Assembly: GCF_003269035.1 (NCBI RefSeq)
Contig: NZ_QLTK01000003.1
Span: forward strand, 124,001-188,000
Reading direction: 5' to 3'
Origin: Paraburkholderia bryophila
GTDB taxonomy: Bacteria; Pseudomonadota; Gammaproteobacteria; Burkholderiales; Burkholderiaceae
Length of the DNA stretch: 64,000 nucleotides
Shown here: piece by piece, positions 36,445-46,354 of the stretch
How the letters are laid out: the number at the start of each line of letters is the position of its first letter
How positions within the stretch are numbered: position 1 is the stretch's first letter
Translations under genes and position numbers: made by a program
The notes under the pieces: model-generated
The model's database searches: none
What the model was told of the DNA's origin: nothing
What the model saw: the letters and a program-made list of their open reading frames with translations, nothing else

Positions 36445-37479
36445 CTATTCAGGAAACTGTGACGCGCCATGACGCGCACGTTCAATATGCGCGGCAAAAC
36501 TGACCGGATCGGTATTGGTGCCGCACAGCAGAACGCCCACGCGTTTGCCCTGCAACTGTTCGCGCAGCGGACCGAGCAGCGCCGCGGTGGCGGCCGCGCA
36601 GGCCGGCTCGACGGCGAGCTTCAGCTGTCCGAACAAGATCAGCATGGCGGCGCGTAATTGATCGTCGGAAACGGTGACGAGCTGATCGATATGACGGCGG
36701 CACAACTCGTAGCTGTATTGCTCGGTATGCGGCGCCATCAGCGAGTCGGCAATGCCGTGCATGGGGCCCATCCTGACCGTGTGATTGGCGGCGAAACTCT
36801 TGCCCATCGCGTCGGCGCCTTCGGGCTCCACGCCATACACGTGCACGCGCGGATTGGCGAGCCGCATGGCCGTGGCGACGCCGGCAGCGAGCCCGCCGCC
36901 GCCGATCGGCAACACCACCGCTTCGAGGTCGGGCGTTTGCGTGGCCCATTCGTAGCCGAGCGTGGCCGACCCCAGCACCGTGCGATAACCGTTGAACGGA
37001 TGCACGAAATAGCGGCCTTCTTCAGCCTCGATACGGCGCACCAGTTCGAAGGCTTCGGCAATGTCTTCGGCGAACACGATCTCGGCGCGATACTGCCGGC
37101 ACAGCGCGACCCGCGCCGGATTGGCCGCGCGAAACAGCACGACCTTGGCGCTGACGCCGAGCCGCATGGCCGCATACGCCACCGCCACCGCATGATTGCC
37201 GCCCGACACGCAGGTCACGCCGGCGCTGCGCTGGGTTTCGTCCAGCGCGAGCAGGTTGGTGAACGCACCACGCGCCTTGAAGCTGCCGCCCGCCTGCAGC
37301 AGTTCGAACTTGAAGTTCACCACCGTGCCTTCCAGCGACGCGAAGTCGAGCCGGTCGAACACCGGCGTTCGCGTCACCCACGGCGCCAACGCGAAATGCT
37401 GGGCGGCGATGTCGTCGAGCGTGGGAATCGGCTCGCCGTCGATCGTGTGGTCCGTGTGCTGCGGTGTGGCGGTTGACAT
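36445..37479 (-). CDS. Threonine/serine dehydratase-like PLP enzyme
   Basis: A 344-residue fold-type II PLP enzyme. The PLP lysine is in GGSFKARGAF, the phosphate-binding loop is GGGGLAAGVAT, and SGGNHAVAVAYAA is the substrate loop. It has no C-terminal ACT domain, so it is not the isoleucine-feedback form IlvA; catabolic threonine dehydratase or a serine/hydroxyaspartate deaminase are options. ATG 37479 begins MSTATPQHTD; the frame also open upstream is not coding-like. It is 55 bases downstream of argE on the same strand. Confidence 0.85.
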   Translation of the reverse strand: MSTATPQHTDHTIDGEPIPTLDDIAAQHFALAPWVTRTPVFDRLDFASLEGTVVNFKFELLQAGGSFKARGAFTNLLALDETQRSAGVTCVSGGNHAVAVAYAAMRLGVSAKVVLFRAANPARVALCRQYRAEIVFAEDIAEAFELVRRIEAEEGRYFVHPFNGYRTVLGSATLGYEWATQTPDLEAVVLPIGGGGLAAGVATAMRLANPRVHVYGVEPEGADAMGKSFAANHTVRMGPMHGIADSLMAPHTEQYSYELCRRHIDQLVTVSDDQLRAAMLILFGQLKLAVEPACAAATAALLGPLREQLQGKRVGVLLCGTNTDPVSFAAHIERARHGASQFPE

Positions 37480-37534
37480 GGCGTGTGAATGGTTTTTGTC
37501 GGTATGAGTAAGACCTTTTTTGTGCCGCCCGGTT

Positions 37535-38761
37535 TCAGTGTGCGTGTGCATCCACCGACATGCTGTGAATGAATTTTTGCAGGAAACGCTCGCACGCGAC
37601 CAACTGGTCGAGCGCGACGAATTCGTTGGGCTTGTGCGCCTGCTGGATGTCGCCGGGGCCGCAGACGATGCTCGGAATGCCCGCCAGCGAAAACAGACCC
37701 GCTTCGGTGCCGTAGGCGACCTTGCGCTTGTCCTGGTCGGCGGTGAGGGCGCGTACGAGCTGCGTGATCGCGGCCTGTTCAGACGAATCGAGCCCGGGCG
37801 CCGCGGCGATCTTCGTGATCTCGATCGCCGCCGATGGATGCTCGCGCAACATTTTCGGCAACAGCGTTTCGCGCGCGTATTGGTCGATGCGCGCGAAGAT
37901 CGGTTCGGGGTCGAGCGTGGGCAGGTTGCGGAATTCGAACTGGAATTTGCAGTCGGCCGGCACGGTGTTGATCGCATTGCCGCCGACGATCGTGCTGGTC
38001 TGCGCGGTGGTGAACGGTACGTCGTAGAGTTCGTCGAACGGACCTTGCTCGCGGAACTGATCGGCCATGTCGCGGATATAGCAGATCAGGCGCGCGGCGT
38101 ACTCGATCGCGTTCAAGCCCTTCGGCGTGAGCGACGAATGCGCGGCCTGGCCGCGCACGCAGCACTGGTATGCGTTGATACCCTTGTGCGCGACGATCGG
38201 GCGCATGCTGGTCGGCTCGCCGACAATGCAGCCGTCCGGCTTCACGCCGCGCTTCATCAGGTCGGCGATCATGAGCGGTGCGCCGGCGCAGCCGACTTCT
38301 TCGTCGAACGAGAGGGCAAAGTGAATCGGCCTGGCGAGTTTCGTGCGCTGCATCTCGGGCACGAGCGCCAGCGCGGCGCCGATAAACCCCTTCATGTCGC
38401 AGGTGCCGCGGCCGTACAGCTTGTCGCCGCGAATCTCCGGCTTGAACGGATCGCTGTCCCATTGCTGACCGTCCACCGGCACCACGTCGGTGTGGCCCGA
38501 CAGCACCACGCCGCCATTGGTCTCGCCGTCGTGCGCCGGAATCGTCGCGAACAGGTTGGCCCATTTGCCGCTTGGGTCGTGCGTGAGCGTGGCGTCGACA
38601 CCGACCGCGCGCAGTTCGTCGCGCACGGTTTCGATCAGACCGAGATTCGGATTGCGGCTGACCGTGTCCATCGACACGAGGCGGGTGATCCAGGGGAGCG
38701 AAAGCGAGGCGGCGGACGAGGACGTTGACGAGGACTGCGCTGAATCAGCGACGTGAGACAT
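37535..38761 (-). CDS. argE: Acetylornithine deacetylase ArgE
   Basis: A 408-residue M20-family metallohydrolase that removes acetyl from N2-acetylornithine in arginine synthesis. Metal ligands are seen in LSGHTDVVPV and YGRGTCDMKGF, and the catalytic Glu pair in SFDEEVGC. The dimerisation domain is in the middle, as usual. ATG 38761 (MSHVADSAQ) was chosen because the open extension to 38839 does not match the family. It likely shares a transcript with the downstream dehydratase-like gene. ArgE versus a related deacylase cannot be fully separated by eye. Confidence 0.88.
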   Translation of the reverse strand: MSHVADSAQSSSTSSSAASLSLPWITRLVSMDTVSRNPNLGLIETVRDELRAVGVDATLTHDPSGKWANLFATIPAHDGETNGGVVLSGHTDVVPVDGQQWDSDPFKPEIRGDKLYGRGTCDMKGFIGAALALVPEMQRTKLARPIHFALSFDEEVGCAGAPLMIADLMKRGVKPDGCIVGEPTSMRPIVAHKGINAYQCCVRGQAAHSSLTPKGLNAIEYAARLICYIRDMADQFREQGPFDELYDVPFTTAQTSTIVGGNAINTVPADCKFQFEFRNLPTLDPEPIFARIDQYARETLLPKMLREHPSAAIEITKIAAAPGLDSSEQAAITQLVRALTADQDKRKVAYGTEAGLFSLAGIPSIVCGPGDIQQAHKPNEFVALDQLVACERFLQKFIHSMSVDAHAH

Positions 38762-38981
38762 GACAAGACTCCGGCATTTGAGTCTTTCGATCATACCCAA
38801 AAAAAATGCACCCGTATGCTGCGGGGCGCGTTTGCGCACCGCAGCATGAACGGAAAGACGCTAGACGTCCCCCGTTTTTCGCGCGTTGCGCGCCTGGGTG
38901 CGCACTCGGGTGCGTGCGTGGCTGAGTGCGTTTGTGGGGGCGCTCATGCGTGCGCGGCCCGCGTGGTAACGGCGCAATCCA

Positions 38982-41900
38982 TCATCGCGCGGCGGCGGTG
39001 GCGGTCGTGCCGCGGCTCGGCGAACCGAGCGCGCGCAACGTCTCCTTGACCGTCGCGACGCGCACCGCGAGATCGGGGCTGCGCGTTTCGATGCGCAGCT
39101 TGTCCTGACCCGCGAGCTTGATGTGCTTATGCTTCTGCACCATCTCGATGATCCGCATGGCGTCGATCGGCGGATTGGGGATGAACTGCAAGCCGATCAC
39201 GGTTTCGCCCGCATCGATCTTCGAAATGCCGAGCGGCTTCGCCGCCAGCCGCAGCCGGTGCGTCTCCACCAACGCATGCGCTTGCGGCGGCAACTTGCCG
39301 AAGCGGTCGATCAGCTCTTCCTGAATGCTGTCGATCGAATCGCTGTGTTCGCAATTAGCCAGGCGCTTGTAGAGCGACAGACGCTCCTGTACGTCGCCGC
39401 AATAGTCGGCGGGCAGAATCGCCGGCGCGTGCAGGTTGATCTCGGTGGTGGCGGCAAGCGGCGCGGTGAGGTCCGGCTCCTTGCCTTCCTTGAGCGCCTT
39501 GACCGCGTCGTTCAGCATGTCGGTGTAGAGCTGGAAGCCGATCTCGTGAATCTCGCCGGATTGCTTGTCGCCGAGCACTTCGCCGGTGCCGCGAATCTCC
39601 AGGTCGTGCATGGCCAGATAGAAGCCCGAACCGAGTTCCTCCATCTGCTGGATCGCTTCGAGGCGGCGTTGCGCCTGTTTGGTCAGCCCCTGCGGATCGT
39701 GTACCAGCAGATATGCGTACGCTTGGTGATGCGAGCGGCCCACGCGGCCGCGCAACTGATGCAATTGCGCAAGACCGAACTTGTCGGCGCGGTGCAGCAG
39801 AATCGTGTTGGCGCTCGGCACGTCGATGCCGGTTTCGATAATCGTCGTACACAGCAGCACGTTGGCGCGTTGGGCGACGAAGTCGCGCATCACGCGTTCC
39901 AGTTCGCGCTCGTGCATCTGACCGTGCGCCACCGCGATCCGTGCTTCGGGCACGAGCGCTTCGAGCATCTGCCGACGATTTTCGATCGTCTCGACCTCGT
40001 TGTGCAGGAAGTACACCTGGCCGCCGCGCTTCAGTTCGCGCAGCATTGCCTCGCGAATCACGCTGTCTTCCTCGCGACGCACGAACGTCTTGATGGCCAG
40101 CCGCTTTTGCGGCGCAGTGGCGATCACGGAGAAATCGCGCAGGCCCTCGAGCGCCATGCCGAGCGTACGCGGGATCGGCGTAGCGGTCAGCGTGAGCACA
40201 TCCACCTCGGCGCGCAGCGCCTTCAGCGCTTCCTTCTGGCGCACGCCGAAGCGGTGTTCCTCGTCGATCACCACGAGCCCGAGACGCTTGAACTGCACGT
40301 CGGACGAGAGCAGCTTGTGCGTGCCGATCACGATGTCGACCGTGCCTTCGTTGATCTGCTGGATCGCGGCGTTCACTTCTTTGGTCGACTTGAAGCGCGA
40401 CAGTTCGGCGATTCGCACCGGCCAGTCGGAGAAGCGATCGGTGAAGGTCTGCGTGTGCTGTTCGGCGAGCAGCGTGGTAGGCGAGAGCAGCGCGACCTGC
40501 TTGCCACCCATCACCGCGATAAACGCCGCGCGCAGCGCCACTTCCGTCTTGCCGAAGCCGACGTCGCCGCACACCAGGCGATCCATCGGCTTGCCGCTCG
40601 TCATGTCGCCGATCACGGCGGCGATCGCGGCGGCCTGGTCGGGCGTTTCCTCGAAGCCGAAGCTCTCGGCGAACTTCACATAGTCTTTCGGTTCGAGCGC
40701 GAACGCATGGCCTTCGCGCGCGGCGCGGCGTGCGTACAGATTCAGCAGTTCGGCGGCGGTGTCGCGGATCTGTTGCGCGGCTTTGCGCTTGGCTTTTTCC
40801 CACTGGCCCGAGCCGAGCGAATGCAACGGCGCGCTTTCCGGGTCGGCCCCGCTATAGCGCGAGATCACATGCAACTGGGCGACCGGCACATAAAGCTTGC
40901 TGTCGCCGGAATACTCCAGGTGCAGGAATTCGGTCTCGCCTTCGCCGAGGTCCATGGTGACCAGACCCATATAGCGGCCGATACCGTGCTGGGAATGCAC
41001 GACCGGATCGCCGACCTTCAGCTCGGAGAGATCGCGCACCATCGAATCGACGTTGCTCGCCTGCTCCTGGCGGCGCCGCCCGGCGCGACGCGCGAGCGGC
41101 CCGTACAGCTCCGTTTCGGTGATCACCGCGATACCGTCGACCGGCACGGCAAAGCCGGTGGCCAATGGCGCGACGCCCAGCGCGAAACGCGCGTCGCCGC
41201 TCAGCCAGTCCTGGAAGCTGTCGCTCGCGGCCGGCCGCAGATGGTTGTCCGCCAGCAATTGCAGCAGCGTTTCGCGCCGGCCCGCCGATTCGGCGGCGAA
41301 CAGCACGCGGTTCGGCGTGGTGGCGAGATACGCGCGCAAGGCGGCGACGGGATCGTCGGCATGGCGGTCGATCGCGAGATTCGGCAGCGGGGTCGACCAG
41401 CCGCCGCCCGCGTTCGCGGGCAGCACGAGTCGCGCGAACGGCTTGGCGAACGTGTAGAAATCCTCGTCCGACAGGAACAGCCGCTGCGGTTCCAGGATCG
41501 GCCGGTCGCGGTCATGAGACAGGAAGTTGTAGCGCTGCTTCGTGTCGTTGCTGAAGCGCCGGATCGCCGCGTCCAGATCGCCGATGAACGCCAGTTGCGC
41601 GCCTTCGGGCAGATAGTGGAACAGCGTGGCGGTGTCCTCGAAGAACAGCGGCAGATAGTATTCGATACCCGCCGACGGCACGCCGTTGCCGATGTCTTTA
41701 TAGATCGACGCGCGGCTCGGGTCGCCCTCGAAGGTCTCGCGCCAGCGGCTGCGAAATGCGGTGCGCGCGGCTTCGTCGAACGGGAATTCGCGGCCCGGCA
41801 GCAGGCGCACGTCTTTCACCGGGTAAAGGCTGCGCTGCGTGTCCGGGTCGAACGCGCGGATCGAGTCGACCTGATCGTCGAACAGGTCGATCCGGTACGG

Positions 41901-42464
41901 CAGCGGCGAGCCCATCGGGAACAGATCGAGCAGCGAACCGCGCACGCAGTACTCGCCGGGACGCACCACCTGGCTCACGTGTTCGTAACCGGCCAGCGTG
42001 AGCTGTGCCTTGAGCCTGGCCTCGTTGAGGCGCTCGCCCTGGGCGAACGAGAACGTATAGCCGGCGAGGAACGAGGCCGGCGGCATGCGGTACAGCGCCG
42101 TGGTGGCGGGCACCAGCAGGATGTCGCAGCGGCCTTCGCCGAGATCGTGCAGCGTGGCGAGGCGCTCGGATACCAGGTCCTGGTGCGGCGAAAAGGTATC
42201 GTAAGGCAGGGTTTCCCAGTCGGGCAGCAGGCGCACCCGCGCCTCGGGCGCGAAAAAGCCGATTTCCTGCGACAGACGCTGCGCGTCGACCGCGCTTTCG
42301 CACACAACGGCCAGCAGCGGCACCTTCTCGCGATAGGCCAGATGGTAGCGGGCGATCAGCAGCGCGTCGGACGAACCGTGCGTGCCGTCGAAGGCGAAAC
42401 GCTGGCCGGCCTTGACAAGCGCGACGGGCGAAGGGGACTGCGATGATGCGGCGATGTCTGGCAT
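38982..42464 (-). CDS. mfd: Transcription-repair coupling factor Mfd
   Basis: An 1160-residue DNA translocase that removes RNA polymerase stalled at lesions and recruits UvrA. From the N-terminus: UvrB-like homology module, CarD/RNA-polymerase interaction domain (DPVVHSQHGIGRYMGL), translocase motifs with Walker A GDVGFGKTEVALRAAF and DEEHRFGVRQKEALK, helicase motif VI in LRGRVGRSHHQAYAYL, and a C-terminal regulatory domain. Start 42464 (MPDIAASS) is chosen. It is divergent from ispD, with about 120 bases between the start codons. Confidence 0.97.
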   Translation of the reverse strand: MPDIAASSQSPSPVALVKAGQRFAFDGTHGSSDALLIARYHLAYREKVPLLAVVCESAVDAQRLSQEIGFFAPEARVRLLPDWETLPYDTFSPHQDLVSERLATLHDLGEGRCDILLVPATTALYRMPPASFLAGYTFSFAQGERLNEARLKAQLTLAGYEHVSQVVRPGEYCVRGSLLDLFPMGSPLPYRIDLFDDQVDSIRAFDPDTQRSLYPVKDVRLLPGREFPFDEAARTAFRSRWRETFEGDPSRASIYKDIGNGVPSAGIEYYLPLFFEDTATLFHYLPEGAQLAFIGDLDAAIRRFSNDTKQRYNFLSHDRDRPILEPQRLFLSDEDFYTFAKPFARLVLPANAGGGWSTPLPNLAIDRHADDPVAALRAYLATTPNRVLFAAESAGRRETLLQLLADNHLRPAASDSFQDWLSGDARFALGVAPLATGFAVPVDGIAVITETELYGPLARRAGRRRQEQASNVDSMVRDLSELKVGDPVVHSQHGIGRYMGLVTMDLGEGETEFLHLEYSGDSKLYVPVAQLHVISRYSGADPESAPLHSLGSGQWEKAKRKAAQQIRDTAAELLNLYARRAAREGHAFALEPKDYVKFAESFGFEETPDQAAAIAAVIGDMTSGKPMDRLVCGDVGFGKTEVALRAAFIAVMGGKQVALLSPTTLLAEQHTQTFTDRFSDWPVRIAELSRFKSTKEVNAAIQQINEGTVDIVIGTHKLLSSDVQFKRLGLVVIDEEHRFGVRQKEALKALRAEVDVLTLTATPIPRTLGMALEGLRDFSVIATAPQKRLAIKTFVRREEDSVIREAMLRELKRGGQVYFLHNEVETIENRRQMLEALVPEARIAVAHGQMHERELERVMRDFVAQRANVLLCTTIIETGIDVPSANTILLHRADKFGLAQLHQLRGRVGRSHHQAYAYLLVHDPQGLTKQAQRRLEAIQQMEELGSGFYLAMHDLEIRGTGEVLGDKQSGEIHEIGFQLYTDMLNDAVKALKEGKEPDLTAPLAATTEINLHAPAILPADYCGDVQERLSLYKRLANCEHSDSIDSIQEELIDRFGKLPPQAHALVETHRLRLAAKPLGISKIDAGETVIGLQFIPNPPIDAMRIIEMVQKHKHIKLAGQDKLRIETRSPDLAVRVATVKETLRALGSPSRGTTATAAAR

Positions 42465-42584
42465 AGATGGAAAAAGGCGGCTCGGGCTCACACGTGAGCG
42501 GCAAGTTTACGCGTGTCCGGGCATGGATGCGAAGGACCTATTATAAAATCCGTCCTTTACTTTGACTTCGCGGCCTGCGCCCTC

Positions 42585-43295
42585 GTGACTTCCCGTCTAT
42601 TTGCCCTGATTCCATCCGCCGGCACCGGCAGCCGTTCCGGCGCCGCGATGCCCAAACAATATCGCACGGTAGCCGGGCGCGACATGCTGCACTACTCGCT
42701 GGCCGCCTTCGACGCCTGCAGCGAATTCGCCCAGACCCTGCTGGTGATCGCGCCCGACGACCAGCACTTCGACGGCCGCCGCTTCGGCCGGTTGCGCTTC
42801 GCGGTGCGTCGTTGCGGCGGCGCCTCGCGCCAGGCGTCGGTGTTGAACGGCTTGCAGGCGCTCGCCGAGTTCGGCGCGCACGACGACGACTGGGTGCTGG
42901 TACACGACGCCGCCCGGCCGGGCATCACGCCGGCGTTGATCCGCACGCTGGTTGGCGCGCTGAAGGACGACGCCGTGGGCGGCATCATGGCCTTGCCGGT
43001 GGCGGACACGCTGAAGCGGATCGACGCGGCATCCGACAGCCGCATTGCCCGCACCGAGACCCGCGACGGTTTATGGCAGGCGCAGACGCCGCAGATGTTC
43101 CGCATCGGCATGTTGCGCGACGCGATTCTGCGCGCGCAGGCCGACGGTCACGATCTGACCGACGAGGCGAGCGCGATCGAATGGCTGGGTCATGCGCCCA
43201 AGCTGGTGCAGGGCAGCTTGCGCAACTTCAAGGTCACGTATCCGGAAGATTTCGAGCTGGCCGAGGCGATTCTGAGCCGGGCGTCGGCTTCGTGA
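42585..43295 (+). CDS. ispD: 2-C-methyl-D-erythritol 4-phosphate cytidylyltransferase IspD
   Basis: Third step of the MEP isoprenoid pathway: CTP plus MEP gives CDP-methylerythritol. The 236-residue product opens with the nucleotide loop [19 protein letters not shown] and has [11 protein letters not shown] and WQAQTPQMF, all typical. GTG 42585 gives the same length as E. coli IspD and places the P-loop at the right distance; an upstream ATG at 42513 would add 24 unrelated residues. A TATAAAAT-like -10 lies near 42542. ispF follows after 87 bases. Confidence 0.95.
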   Translation: MTSRLFALIPSAGTGSRSGAAMPKQYRTVAGRDMLHYSLAAFDACSEFAQTLLVIAPDDQHFDGRRFGRLRFAVRRCGGASRQASVLNGLQALAEFGAHDDDWVLVHDAARPGITPALIRTLVGALKDDAVGGIMALPVADTLKRIDAASDSRIARTETRDGLWQAQTPQMFRIGMLRDAILRAQADGHDLTDEASAIEWLGHAPKLVQGSLRNFKVTYPEDFELAEAILSRASAS

Positions 43296-43382
43296 CGACG
43301 GGTTGCGGACCGGCTTCGAATCGGTCTCGCTCGCCAGCAGTTTTAATTTCAGTGAATAAGTGGACTTAAGGACTTGACGCAT

Positions 43383-43862
43383 ATGGATTTCAGAATTGGC
43401 CAGGGCTATGACGTGCATGCGTTGGTGCCGGGACGTCCGTTGATTATCGGCGGCGTGACCATTCCTTATGAGCGCGGCTTGCTCGGCCATTCGGACGCGG
43501 ACGTGCTGCTGCACGCGATCACCGACGCGATTTTCGGCGCCGCGGCAATGGGCGACATCGGCCGTCATTTCTCCGATACCGACGCGAAGTTCGCCGGCGC
43601 GGATAGTCGTGTTCTGCTGCGCGAGTGTTTTGCGCGCGTGAGCGCGGCAGGTTTTTCGATCGCGAACGTGGATAGCAGCGTGGTGGCGCAGGCGCCGAAG
43701 CTCGCGCCGCATATCGAAGGCATGCGCGCGAATATCGCGGCCGATCTCGGTCTGCCGCTCGAACGTGTCAACGTGAAGGCGAAGACCAACGAGAAGCTCG
43801 GTTACCTCGGACGAGGCGAGGGGATCGAAGCGCAGGCGGCCGTGTTGCTGGTCAAGGACTGA
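43383..43862 (+). CDS. ispF: 2-C-methyl-D-erythritol 2,4-cyclodiphosphate synthase IspF
   Basis: Cyclises CDP-methylerythritol phosphate to MEcPP. The 159-residue protein shows GYDVHAL (zinc-binding Asp/His), [16 protein letters not shown] and [12 protein letters not shown] 43383 is favoured; a TTG three codons upstream is in frame. The short distance from ispD fits an ispDF operon, as in E. coli. An inverted repeat lies just after it. Confidence 0.96.
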   Translation: MDFRIGQGYDVHALVPGRPLIIGGVTIPYERGLLGHSDADVLLHAITDAIFGAAAMGDIGRHFSDTDAKFAGADSRVLLRECFARVSAAGFSIANVDSSVVAQAPKLAPHIEGMRANIAADLGLPLERVNVKAKTNEKLGYLGRGEGIEAQAAVLLVKD

Positions 43863-43875
43863 TTGGCGGGGCGTT

Positions 43876-43903
43876 TTGAATGAGCCCGGTGCGGCTCATT
43901 CAA
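43876..43903 (+). terminator. Hairpin after ispF
   Basis: Perfect eleven-base stem TTGAATGAGCC/GGCTCATTCAA with a six-base loop (43887-43892). No T-run follows, so termination without Rho is uncertain. Confidence 0.5.
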
Positions 43904-43996
43904 GAGGCGCGCGCAGTGGCGGTTAGCGGCGCGTCAAGGCGCGCCTGACGCTGGTTGCCTATTACCAATTAGCAATTACCAATTACCGACTGCCGC

Positions 43997-45346
43997 TCAG
44001 GCGCCTTTGGCGAGCGGAAACTCGATCGTGACTTCGAGCCCCGGGCCCGGCGTACGGTTGCGCAAACGCAGCGCACCACGGTAACGGCCCACCAGACGCT
44101 GCACGATGGCCATGCCGAGGCCCGTGCCGTTCGCCTGAGTGCGCGCCGAATTCACCCGATAGAACGGCCGTGTGACCAGCGGCAACTGGTCTTCCGGAAT
44201 GCCGGGGCCTTCATCGACCACTGAGAGTTCGACTCGCGAGTGCGATACCCGCGTTTCCAGAATCACGTGCGGAATGCCGTCGCCCTCGCTCAGACCGTAC
44301 TTGCGAGCGTTCTCCAGCAAATTACCCACCACCCGCCGCATGTCGGTTTCGTCGGCCTCGATCACCGCCGACGGCGCGAGCCGCGTGATCAGCCGCATGC
44401 TGTCCTCGCTCTGCATGCGCGCGGCCAGTTCCCCTGCGATCACGGAAAGGTCGACCGGTTCCGGCACCCGTTGCACCGGCCGCGCGTAATCGAGGAAGCG
44501 GCCGATGATCATGTCCATCTGCTCGATGTCGTCGACCATCGCATCCTTGGTGCTTTGATCGGAGGGGCTCATTTCGGTTTCGAGCCGCAGCCGCGCGAGC
44601 GGGGTGCGCAGATCGTGCGAAATGCCCGCGAGCATCAGCGCGCGGTCGGCCTCGAGTTGTTCGAGGTCCTGCACCATCTGGTTGAAACTGCGATTGGTTT
44701 CGGCGGCCACGCCCATGCCGCGCTCGGGCAGCGGTTCGGGCGACTGGCCCGAGCCGACCTTGCGTGCGGCCATGGCGAGGCGCGCGAACGGCCGGTTCAC
44801 CAGACTCGTGATGAACGCCGCGCCGAACAGCGAGAGCGCCAGCGCGAACACGCCCCAGCCGGCCCATTGCAGCCCGGTGGCGTTGTCGAGTTGATCGCGG
44901 TCGAGGGCGACCCAATAATCGTCGTCGTCGATCTTGAAGCTGATCCAGACGCCGGGAATGTCGTTCACGCTCTGCGCGATGACCGTGTCGTCGCCGAGCC
45001 GGCCGCGAATGTCGTGTTCGATCAGGCGGTTCAGCGACTCGTCGGGCTGGAGTTTGTACTTGTCGGTGGTTTCGCGCGGGTACACGCGCACCCCTTCATT
45101 GCTTTCCAGATCCTGCAGCAGTGCGCGCCGCAGGTCGGGATCGGAATAAAGGAGCGCGGTGCGCGTGAGCTTGACGATCGCCACGAGCTGCAGCGCCACG
45201 CGCTGCGCGCGCGGCTCGCGTTCGATCACCCGGAAGCTCTGGAACCAGGCGGCGAGACTGACTGCGATCAACAGCGCGATCAGCAGAAAGGTCCGCCAGA
45301 AAAGGCCGCCGAACGCGAGCGTCAGGAGGCGCCGGTCGATCCGCAT
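43997..45346 (-). CDS. envZ: Osmolarity-type sensor histidine kinase EnvZ
   Basis: A 449-residue kinase with two transmembrane helices (residues about 15-36 and 160-180), a periplasmic loop, HAMP, and HisKA with the His in GISHDLRTPLARLRLETEM. The ATPase domain has VVGNLLENARKYG and the G2 box NGTGLGMAIVQRLV. Its gene follows ompR with 44 bases between, same direction. By analogy it adjusts OmpR phosphorylation to osmotic or envelope signals; in Burkholderia the target genes may differ from E. coli porins. Confidence 0.93.
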   Translation of the reverse strand: MRIDRRLLTLAFGGLFWRTFLLIALLIAVSLAAWFQSFRVIEREPRAQRVALQLVAIVKLTRTALLYSDPDLRRALLQDLESNEGVRVYPRETTDKYKLQPDESLNRLIEHDIRGRLGDDTVIAQSVNDIPGVWISFKIDDDDYWVALDRDQLDNATGLQWAGWGVFALALSLFGAAFITSLVNRPFARLAMAARKVGSGQSPEPLPERGMGVAAETNRSFNQMVQDLEQLEADRALMLAGISHDLRTPLARLRLETEMSPSDQSTKDAMVDDIEQMDMIIGRFLDYARPVQRVPEPVDLSVIAGELAARMQSEDSMRLITRLAPSAVIEADETDMRRVVGNLLENARKYGLSEGDGIPHVILETRVSHSRVELSVVDEGPGIPEDQLPLVTRPFYRVNSARTQANGTGLGMAIVQRLVGRYRGALRLRNRTPGPGLEVTIEFPLAKGA

Positions 45347-45390
45347 GGGCCCTTCTTATCTGAAATCAAAAACAGGCGGCGAGAGCAAAC

Positions 45391-46125
45391 TCAGGCTGCA
45401 CCGTCGGGGATGAACACGTAACCCAGACCCCAGACGGTCTGAATGAAACGCGGGCTGCCCGGGTCCGGCTCGATCAGCTTGCGCAGACGCGAGATCTGCA
45501 CGTCGAGGCTGCGGTCGAACACTTCGTATTCACGGCCACGCGCCAGTTCCATCAGCTTTTCACGCGACAGCGGCTGACGCGGATGACGCGCGAACACCTT
45601 CAGCACGGAGAACTCGCCGGTGGTCAGCGGGATTTCCTGGCCGGCCTTGGTGAGGGTGCGGGTGGCCAGGTTCAGCGCGAACTCGCCGAACTCGAACACC
45701 TCGGTGGTTTCCGACGGCGCGCCCGGCAATTCGGACGGCGACTGGCGGCGCAGCACCGCGTGAATCCGCGCGACCAGTTCGCGCGGGTTGAACGGCTTGG
45801 GCAGGTAGTCGTCGGCGCCCATTTCGAGGCCCACGATACGGTCGACGTCTTCACCCTTGGCCGTCAGCATGATGATCGGCGTGCGGTCGTTGCTGCCGCG
45901 CAAGCGTCGGCAAATCGACAGGCCGTCCTCGCCGGGCAACATCAGATCGAGCACGAGCAGATCGAAGCGCTCACGCACCCAGAGCTTGTTCATGGACGGC
46001 GCGTTCTCGGCGACATAGACATTGAAGCCCTGTTCACCGAGGTAGCGGCGCAGCAGATCGCGCAGGCGTGGATCGTCGTCGACGACGAGGATTTTCGAAG
46101 GGTTTTTAGTTTCCATGGTCGGCAT
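45391..46125 (-). CDS. ompR: Two-component response regulator OmpR
   Basis: A 244-residue regulator with a receiver (KILVVDDDPRLRDLLRRYL, acceptor Asp in LLVLDLMLPGEDG, Lys in YLPKPFNPREL) and a winged-helix DNA-binding domain (LTTGEFSVLKVFARHPRQPLSR, RSLDVQISRLRKLIE). These are strongly OmpR-like. ATG 46125 or 46116 are both possible starts. It is the first gene of ompR-envZ and probably carries the promoter upstream at 46126-46354. Confidence 0.94.
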   Translation of the reverse strand: MPTMETKNPSKILVVDDDPRLRDLLRRYLGEQGFNVYVAENAPSMNKLWVRERFDLLVLDLMLPGEDGLSICRRLRGSNDRTPIIMLTAKGEDVDRIVGLEMGADDYLPKPFNPRELVARIHAVLRRQSPSELPGAPSETTEVFEFGEFALNLATRTLTKAGQEIPLTTGEFSVLKVFARHPRQPLSREKLMELARGREYEVFDRSLDVQISRLRKLIEPDPGSPRFIQTVWGLGYVFIPDGAA

Positions 46126-46354
46126 CTTAGCGCGATTAGAAAGGGGTGCGCGGTTGCATCATTTATCGGGTTACAGTCAGTTACAAAATTTACCCGCACT
46201 GTGGCACGACGTAAAGCATGGGCAGGTAGACTGCTTTACTGAATGCGGCTGTTCGGTGGATACTTCACTCGACTAAAACTCTCGCACCCGGCTCGTTACC
46301 GGGGTTTGTATACGCATTTGAGGTAGCCGGTTGCCGCGCCACGAAGGGAACAAC

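Noticed and set aside
39123..42446. Very long open frame of 1107 codons opposite mfd
   Set aside because: In GC-rich DNA the strand opposite a real gene is often open. The frame gives an Arg/His/Ala-rich product with no domain, whereas mfd is full of known motifs.
46126..46354. Gene in the ompR upstream region
   Set aside because: Frames are short and overlap the promoter area; none has a start signal.
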